A stretch of DNA of 11,498 nt from an uncultured Opitutia bacterium (GTDB lineage Bacteria; Verrucomicrobiota; Verrucomicrobiia; Opitutales; UBA953), in contig CALNBE010000173.1 of the NCBI GenBank assembly GCA_937874455.1, positions 1-11,498 on the forward strand. The letters run 5' to 3'. The translations under genes were made by a program, and so were the position numbers. Shown one piece after another: positions 6,990-11,498 of this stretch. Each line of letters starts with the position of its first letter. The first letter of the stretch is position 1. The notes below the pieces were generated by a model. That model ran no database searches, was not told the origin of the DNA, and saw nothing but the letters and a program-made list of their open reading frames with translations.

Positions 6990-8414
6990 TTAATGAGTAT
7001 CTCCATGGTGCGGGTCCGCCTGTGGCGTCACCGCCTTGACCTCCGCAATCGGCAGCAGCGGGAGAAAGCGGATGAAAAGCAGAAACAGCACCGAGAAAAA
7101 CCCGAAGGTCCCGAAGAAGGTGAAGATGTCCACGATAGTCGGGCTGTAGTAGCCCCAACTGGAGGGAAGGAAATCGTTGGCCAGCGAGGAAACGGTGATG
7201 ACGAAACGCTCGAACCACATGCCGACATTAACGAAGAAGCAGATGATCCAGACCAGCGCGTGGTTTTCCCGTATTTTCCTGAACCAGAAGAGCTGGGGGG
7301 AAATCACGTTGCAGGCGATCATGATGAAGTACGCCCAGCCATACTGCCCAAAGGCGCGGTTGATGAAGGCGAACGACTCGAAGGGATTGCCCGAATACGC
7401 CGCGATGAAAAACTCCATCGCGTAGGCGTAGCCGACCATGGTGCCGGTCGCCAAAATGATCTTCGTCATGCAGTCGATGTGATACTGCGTGATCAGATCG
7501 TGCAGACCGAAAACCGCGCGCAGCGGCAGCATCAGCGTCAGCACCATCGCAAACCCGGAGAAAATCGCCCCGGCCACAAAGTACGGCGGAAAGATCGTGG
7601 TGTGCCAGCCGGGCAGGTTTGAGACCGCAAAGTCAAAGGAAACGATGGTGTGCACCGACAACACCAGCGGCGTTGAAAGTCCGGCCAGCAGCAGGTAGGC
7701 CATTTCATAATTGCTCCAGTGGCGGTTTGAATTGCGCCAGCCCATCGCCAGCACCCCGTAGAAATATTTCCGCCAAAGCTGTTTCGCCCGGTCGCGCAGC
7801 ACGCCCAAGTCCGGCACCATGCCCATATACCAAAAGAGCAACGAAACCGTAAAATAGGTTGAGACCGCGAACACGTCCCATTCCAGCGGCGAGCGAAACT
7901 GCGGCCAGATGTCATAGGAATTCGGAATCGGCAGCAGATACCACGCCGCCATCCAGACTCGGCCAGTGTGGAAGACCGGGAACAAACCCGCACAGCACAC
8001 CGCAAAAATCGTCATCGCCTCCGCCGCCCGGTTAATCGAGGTGCGCCACTTTTGCCGGAGCAAGCACAGAATCGCCGAGATCAACGTCCCCGCGTGCCCG
8101 ATGCCCACCCAGAACACGAAGTTCACAATCGCCCAGCCCCAGTTCACCGGACTGCGCAAACCCCAGGTGGCCGTTCCGGTTGACACCACATAGACCAGGC
8201 CCACCAGAGTGAAGCTCGCCAAAAACAGCGCGACGAGGAAAAGCACCTTCCACCATGTCGGAGTGGGATCCTCCACGATCCGGCAGATTTTCTCCGTGAT
8301 CCAATGGAAGCCGCGATTGTTTTCCACCAGCGGGCGGCGCGGCAACTCCGCCGGAGCGATCCGGTCAAGAATCGCCGGGCGAGCGGAGGAGGTAATTTCG
8401 GGGGCGTGGGACAT
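6990..8414 (-). CDS. actC: ACIII membrane subunit ActC (NrfD/PsrC family, quinol-binding)
   Basis: ActC is the NrfD-type integral membrane subunit of ACIII; in known structures it holds the quinol-oxidising site next to ActB. The 474-aa product shows a cytoplasmic N-terminus with RRPLVENNRGFHWITEKI (26-43) and about ten helices starting near WWKVLFLVALFLASF (54-68). Family-typical stretches include VNWGWAIVNFVFWVGIGHAG, SVHTIVSFDFAVSNLPGWHT, IFPPYFVAGAIFSGFAMV and NVGMWFERFVITVSSL. A short His-rich tail (DPHHGDTH) ends the protein. ATG at 8414 was chosen; no clear ribosome site precedes it, because the upstream 30 bases are an A/T-rich inverted-repeat arm. That spacer (179 bases) is the only wide gap in the operon, so actC may have lost its original leader. 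Confidence 0.95.
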   Translation of the reverse strand: MSHAPEITSSARPAILDRIAPAELPRRPLVENNRGFHWITEKICRIVEDPTPTWWKVLFLVALFLASFTLVGLVYVVSTGTATWGLRSPVNWGWAIVNFVFWVGIGHAGTLISAILCLLRQKWRTSINRAAEAMTIFAVCCAGLFPVFHTGRVWMAAWYLLPIPNSYDIWPQFRSPLEWDVFAVSTYFTVSLLFWYMGMVPDLGVLRDRAKQLWRKYFYGVLAMGWRNSNRHWSNYEMAYLLLAGLSTPLVLSVHTIVSFDFAVSNLPGWHTTIFPPYFVAGAIFSGFAMVLTLMLPLRAVFGLHDLITQYHIDCMTKIILATGTMVGYAYAMEFFIAAYSGNPFESFAFINRAFGQYGWAYFIMIACNVISPQLFWFRKIRENHALVWIICFFVNVGMWFERFVITVSSLANDFLPSSWGYYSPTIVDIFTFFGTFGFFSVLFLLFIRFLPLLPIAEVKAVTPQADPHHGDTH

Positions 8415-8421
8415 GGGTCGA

Positions 8422-8594
8422 AAAATTAGAAATGGGAAATGAAAAATAAGAAAAGAGGAGGGCCGAAAGACGACGGGCGGACGGCTCGGTGCTTAGCTGA
8501 GGCAGAGTCCTTGCCGCGCAGATCGGCGGTGTCGTTTACAAGATGGGGTGCGTTGAATTTCATTTCTGATTTTTCATTTCCAACTTCTAATTTT
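8422..8594. repeat. Inverted-repeat-bounded spacer between actB and actC
   Basis: The spacer between actB and actC is bounded by two A/T-rich arms, 8422-8450 and 8566-8594, that are reverse complements at 26 of 29 positions by hand alignment (mismatches at arm positions 11, 13 and 27). The right arm touches the actB stop codon and the left arm ends 7 bases before the actC start codon. The roughly 115 bases between the arms are GC-rich, with short complementary pieces such as CCGC/GCGG. This could be a small non-autonomous mobile or intergenic repeat element, or an RNA hairpin that tunes actB versus actC expression. No target-site duplication is evident and no transposase is present. Both readings are inference. 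Confidence 0.6.
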
Positions 8595-11498
8595 CAATGC
8601 GCGTTCTTCCCGTCGTACTCGACGCGACTGAGCGGGCTTTTTCCTCCGCCGGGCATTTTTGGGTTCGGATTGCGCAACTTGGCTTGGTAGGTGGTGCGCG
8701 GGCGGATGTTCAGATAGCCCAGCACCGAGTAAGTGCGGTCCGAGGCCTTGGCCTTGGAAACCGCGCTCTGCGGGTCGCTGACATCGCCAAAGACAATCGC
8801 GTCCGCCGGGCAAACCTGTTGGCAAGCCACTTGGATCGCGCCATCCGGCACCTTGACGTCGCCAGAGTTTCGGGCGGAAACTTTCTGCCGGATCTTGGCC
8901 TGCTGGATGCGCTGGATGCAATAGGTGCATTTTTCCATCACCCCGCGCATCCGCACCGTCACGTCCGGATTCATCACCATCTTGTGCAACTCCGGCTTTC
9001 CCTTCGGGCCCAGCGGGCCTTCGTAAAAGCGGCCAATATGCCGGTCGCTGTAATCGAGGAAATTAAACCGCCGCACCTTGTAGGGACAGTTATTGGCGCA
9101 GTAGCGGGTGCCGACGCAACGATTGTAAGCCATGACGTTGAGGCCGTCCGGATCATGCACCGTGGCGTTGACCGGACAGACGCTTTCGCACGGCGCCAGT
9201 TCGCAATGCGCGCAGGACATGCCCATGAAAGTCACCTGCGGATCTTCCGGCAGCTGCATCGTTTCCCCCGGCTGGCGTCCGTCAAAGAAGTAACGATCCA
9301 GCCGCAGCCAGTGCATCGAGCGGCCCTTCATCGTCTGGTCTTTTCCGACAATCGGGATGTTGTTCTCCGACTGGCAGGCCACCACGCAGGCGTTGCAACC
9401 GGTGCAGGTGTTGAGGTCGATCGACATGCCCCATTGCTGCGCGCCGGGGAACTGGTCCTCGTGTCCCTGCCAGACTTTGACGTTCGGAAACGGCTTGTCG
9501 AAGGTCGGCGTCTCGTAAGCGGAATTCCCCCGCGGCTGGGTCGCGGCTTTCTCCGAAACCGGCAATCCATCGTCCTTGCCGTAAACTTTCGGCGAATGCG
9601 ACTCGATGCCCATTTCCTGGGCAAACTTCGGGTTCTCCTGGTAGTCGCTGGCGTTGGCTTCGCGGATAATATCCCGCCCTTCCAGCGACCAGTGATCCTG
9701 AGTGCTGCAAAGGAAAACCTTCTCGCCGGTCAGCGTCAGCGTGCCGCCGGTCGCTCCAACAGGAGCGGTAGTGGTGACAAAGGGATAAACGTCGAAGCCG
9801 ATGCCCACGATTTTCTTTTCGTGCACCCGCTCGGTTACTTTCGCGCCGATGCGTCCCACGTTGCGACGCCCATAACCCAAAGTCAGCGCCACAGTGTAGT
9901 CGGCCAAACCGGGCATGATGAACACCGGCCCCTCAATGGTTTTTCCGTTGAGCGTCAGGCTGGCAATCGGGCACTGCAGTTTGCCGTCCACCAGTTGGTT
10001 GATGTTGCGGTTCAACTGCCCCAGCCGATTGATCATCATCGGCTCCGGTTCGATCGCCAGCTCCGCAGCCAGTTTCGGACTGATCGCGATGACGTTTTCC
10101 CAACAGGTTTTCATCAACGAATCCGGGACTTCCTGCAACCAGCCGTTGTTGGCATAACGCCCGTCCCAAACATGGCTGTCGGGAAGAATCCGGAATTCCA
10201 GTTGCTGACGGTTCAAGGTCGCCGGAGCCGGAATTTCCTCCGCCAGCTTTTTCACTTTGCCGGCATCCACTGCGACTTGGGCGGAGGCGCAGGACGTGCC
10301 GCGCAAAACCCCTTCGGCGAGCCAAGCGTTAAAGGCGGCGGCGGCGTCCTCGACGCCCGCGTTAGCGGCGACCGACGCAAAAGTTTCCTTCACCAAGGCA
10401 AAGGGCTCAGAGGAAATTCCCAGCAGAATCGCCAGCACTTCCAATTCCTGAAAACCATCAAAAATCGGCCGGATCATCGGCTGCACCGGAACATAGGTGC
10501 CGTCCGCCGCCCGCCCGTCACCCCACTCTTCCAAATAATGCGTCCCGGCGACAAACAAACCGTTCGGATGCAAAGTGGTCGCGGAAGAAGTTTCGTCGAA
10601 ACGCGGGCTATGGTAGCCGAGGCGCACCACCTGTTTCGCAGTTGTGAAAAAATTCTGCCACGCCACATCGGATGGCGCGCTATAGGAGGGATTTCCTCCG
10701 AGAACCACCAGCGTTTCGGCGGAATTTTTCGCCAATTCCGCGAGCGAAACCGCCCGATTTTCCGGAACTGCAAGGTAGCGCAGCACCGTGCCAACCGCGC
10801 CGAGGCGCTCGTTCACCAACGCCGCCAGCGCATGCACCACGGGCGCGGCATCCGCCCCGGCGACCACCACGCTCGCCCCCTTGTGCGCCAGCAAGTCCTC
10901 CGCGCAAGCCGCGATCCACCGGGGATCCACAGTCAACCCTTCGGACTTCGCCCGCAAGGTTGTGAGCAACGCGGCGTCGCCGTTGGTTTTCTCCAGTACC
11001 ACCGCCGCCAGCGCGGCCATGAAGGCTGGCAGGTGCGCAGTGGCCAGACGCAGCCGGTGGTCCGCCGCCGCACCGGTCAAAGTATAGGTGCTTTCCACCG
11101 CATAGAGACGGTTCATTTTCGCCGCGTCGGCCACCGAATCCACCCGGCGGGCCCGGGCGAAACCCTGCGCATGCCCCAGCGCGCCGTCGCCGCGATGCAG
11201 GAAATCCGCCTCCAATGCCAACACTCGTTTGGCTTGCGAAAAATCATAGCTCACGCGCACCGACTGACCGAACAGCGCGCTCAGCGCCTTGTTGCCCGCG
11301 TCGTCGTCCACCGGCTCATACTCCGCCCAGACGGCCTTGGGGAATTTCTTCCGCAGTTGCGCCACCAAACGCGCGCGGGTCGGCGAACTCGAGCCTTCCG
11401 CGAGAAAAGCCAGGCCTTCACCCTGAGTTTTTTCCGCCGCAACGGAAATTTCCTTCAAGGCCGCAACCACATCCGCCCGGCTCAACTGGGCCCGGTTT
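8594..11498 (-). CDS. actB: ACIII iron-sulfur subunit ActB (molybdopterin-oxidoreductase-like), 5' partial
   Basis: ActB is the large periplasmic subunit of ACIII, a fusion of a molybdopterin-oxidoreductase-like domain (known to lack the Mo cofactor in ACIII) and an iron-sulfur domain that wires ActC to the heme subunits. The frame runs off the right edge, so the N-terminus, including the expected Tat signal, is missing. Numbering from 11485, residues 1 to about 660 form the molybdopterin-like part (LVVLGGNPSYSAPSDVAW, YGRRNVGRIGAKV). The ferredoxin part holds four cysteine groups: CTGCNACVVAC (694-704), CAHCELAPCESVCP (758-771), CVGTRYCANNCPYKVRR (790-806), and CTYC (853-856) with CQQVCP (888-893). 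This fits the three [4Fe-4S] plus one [3Fe-4S] described for ActB. TTG at 11485 is an internal codon, not a start. The TGA at 8594-8596 abuts the inverted-repeat spacer. Confidence 0.96.
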   Translation of the reverse strand, partial: NRAQLSRADVVAALKEISVAAEKTQGEGLAFLAEGSSSPTRARLVAQLRKKFPKAVWAEYEPVDDDAGNKALSALFGQSVRVSYDFSQAKRVLALEADFLHRGDGALGHAQGFARARRVDSVADAAKMNRLYAVESTYTLTGAAADHRLRLATAHLPAFMAALAAVVLEKTNGDAALLTTLRAKSEGLTVDPRWIAACAEDLLAHKGASVVVAGADAAPVVHALAALVNERLGAVGTVLRYLAVPENRAVSLAELAKNSAETLVVLGGNPSYSAPSDVAWQNFFTTAKQVVRLGYHSPRFDETSSATTLHPNGLFVAGTHYLEEWGDGRAADGTYVPVQPMIRPIFDGFQELEVLAILLGISSEPFALVKETFASVAANAGVEDAAAAFNAWLAEGVLRGTSCASAQVAVDAGKVKKLAEEIPAPATLNRQQLEFRILPDSHVWDGRYANNGWLQEVPDSLMKTCWENVIAISPKLAAELAIEPEPMMINRLGQLNRNINQLVDGKLQCPIASLTLNGKTIEGPVFIMPGLADYTVALTLGYGRRNVGRIGAKVTERVHEKKIVGIGFDVYPFVTTTAPVGATGGTLTLTGEKVFLCSTQDHWSLEGRDIIREANASDYQENPKFAQEMGIESHSPKVYGKDDGLPVSEKAATQPRGNSAYETPTFDKPFPNVKVWQGHEDQFPGAQQWGMSIDLNTCTGCNACVVACQSENNIPIVGKDQTMKGRSMHWLRLDRYFFDGRQPGETMQLPEDPQVTFMGMSCAHCELAPCESVCPVNATVHDPDGLNVMAYNRCVGTRYCANNCPYKVRRFNFLDYSDRHIGRFYEGPLGPKGKPELHKMVMNPDVTVRMRGVMEKCTYCIQRIQQAKIRQKVSARNSGDVKVPDGAIQVACQQVCPADAIVFGDVSDPQSAVSKAKASDRTYSVLGYLNIRPRTTYQAKLRNPNPKMPGGGKSPLSRVEYDGKNAH

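Noticed and set aside
8426..8563. A 45-codon open frame on the - strand inside the actB-actC spacer
   Set aside because: Its end is formed by the A/T-rich repeat arm (LFLFFISHF), it has only a weak ribosome site and no recognisable family; it could be real but cannot be supported from sequence alone.
8594..11498. ActB as an active molybdenum enzyme such as polysulfide or nitrate reductase
   Set aside because: The gene is followed by actC, actD, actE and actF, and the iron-sulfur region has the ActB cysteine layout; ActB proteins are known not to bind the Mo cofactor. The expected N-terminal part is outside the window.

Overview
The window reads as part of a respiratory gene cluster from a GC-rich member of the Verrucomicrobiota, most likely Opitutales/Opitutaceae-like. 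The lineage call is an inference. It rests on the combination of an alternative complex III (ACIII) operon, a C-family heme-copper oxidase placed directly behind it, and an adjacent repeat-rich surface protein with a PEP-CTERM sorting tail. No rRNA, tRNA, CRISPR array, transposase or phage gene is visible, and there is no gene-free stretch longer than about 180 bases.

Layout. Positions 1-764 (+ strand) hold the 3' part of a secreted PEP-CTERM protein with SGG-type beta repeats. Its first visible repeat appears split between two reading frames. A 21-bp perfect inverted repeat (811-860) follows and probably terminates transcription from both sides. Everything from 912 to the right edge lies on the - strand and reads right to left as one run: actB (cut by the right edge), a 179-base spacer bounded by imperfect inverted repeats, actC, actD, actE, actF, a 122-aa one-helix protein of unknown function, a CcoS-like protein, ccoN, ccoO and a membrane-anchored monoheme cytochrome c in the ccoP position. 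Junctions from actC downward are tight (0-40 bases or overlapping), which supports one transcript. The operon promoter and actA are not in the window.

How the genes work together. ACIII (ActB iron-sulfur subunit, ActC and ActF quinol-site membrane subunits, ActD, and ActE heme c) oxidises menaquinol or another quinol in place of a bc1 complex and passes electrons to c-type hemes. The CcoN/CcoO/CcoP-like proteins form a cbb3-type oxygen reductase that would take these electrons and reduce oxygen. CcoS would help insert cofactors. The cluster thus looks like a complete quinol-to-oxygen branch. The less ordinary points are the pairing of ACIII with a C-family rather than an A-family (caa3/aa3) oxidase, a CcoP-position cytochrome with only one heme, the uncharacterised 122-aa protein at the junction of the two complexes, and the inverted-repeat spacer between actB and actC.
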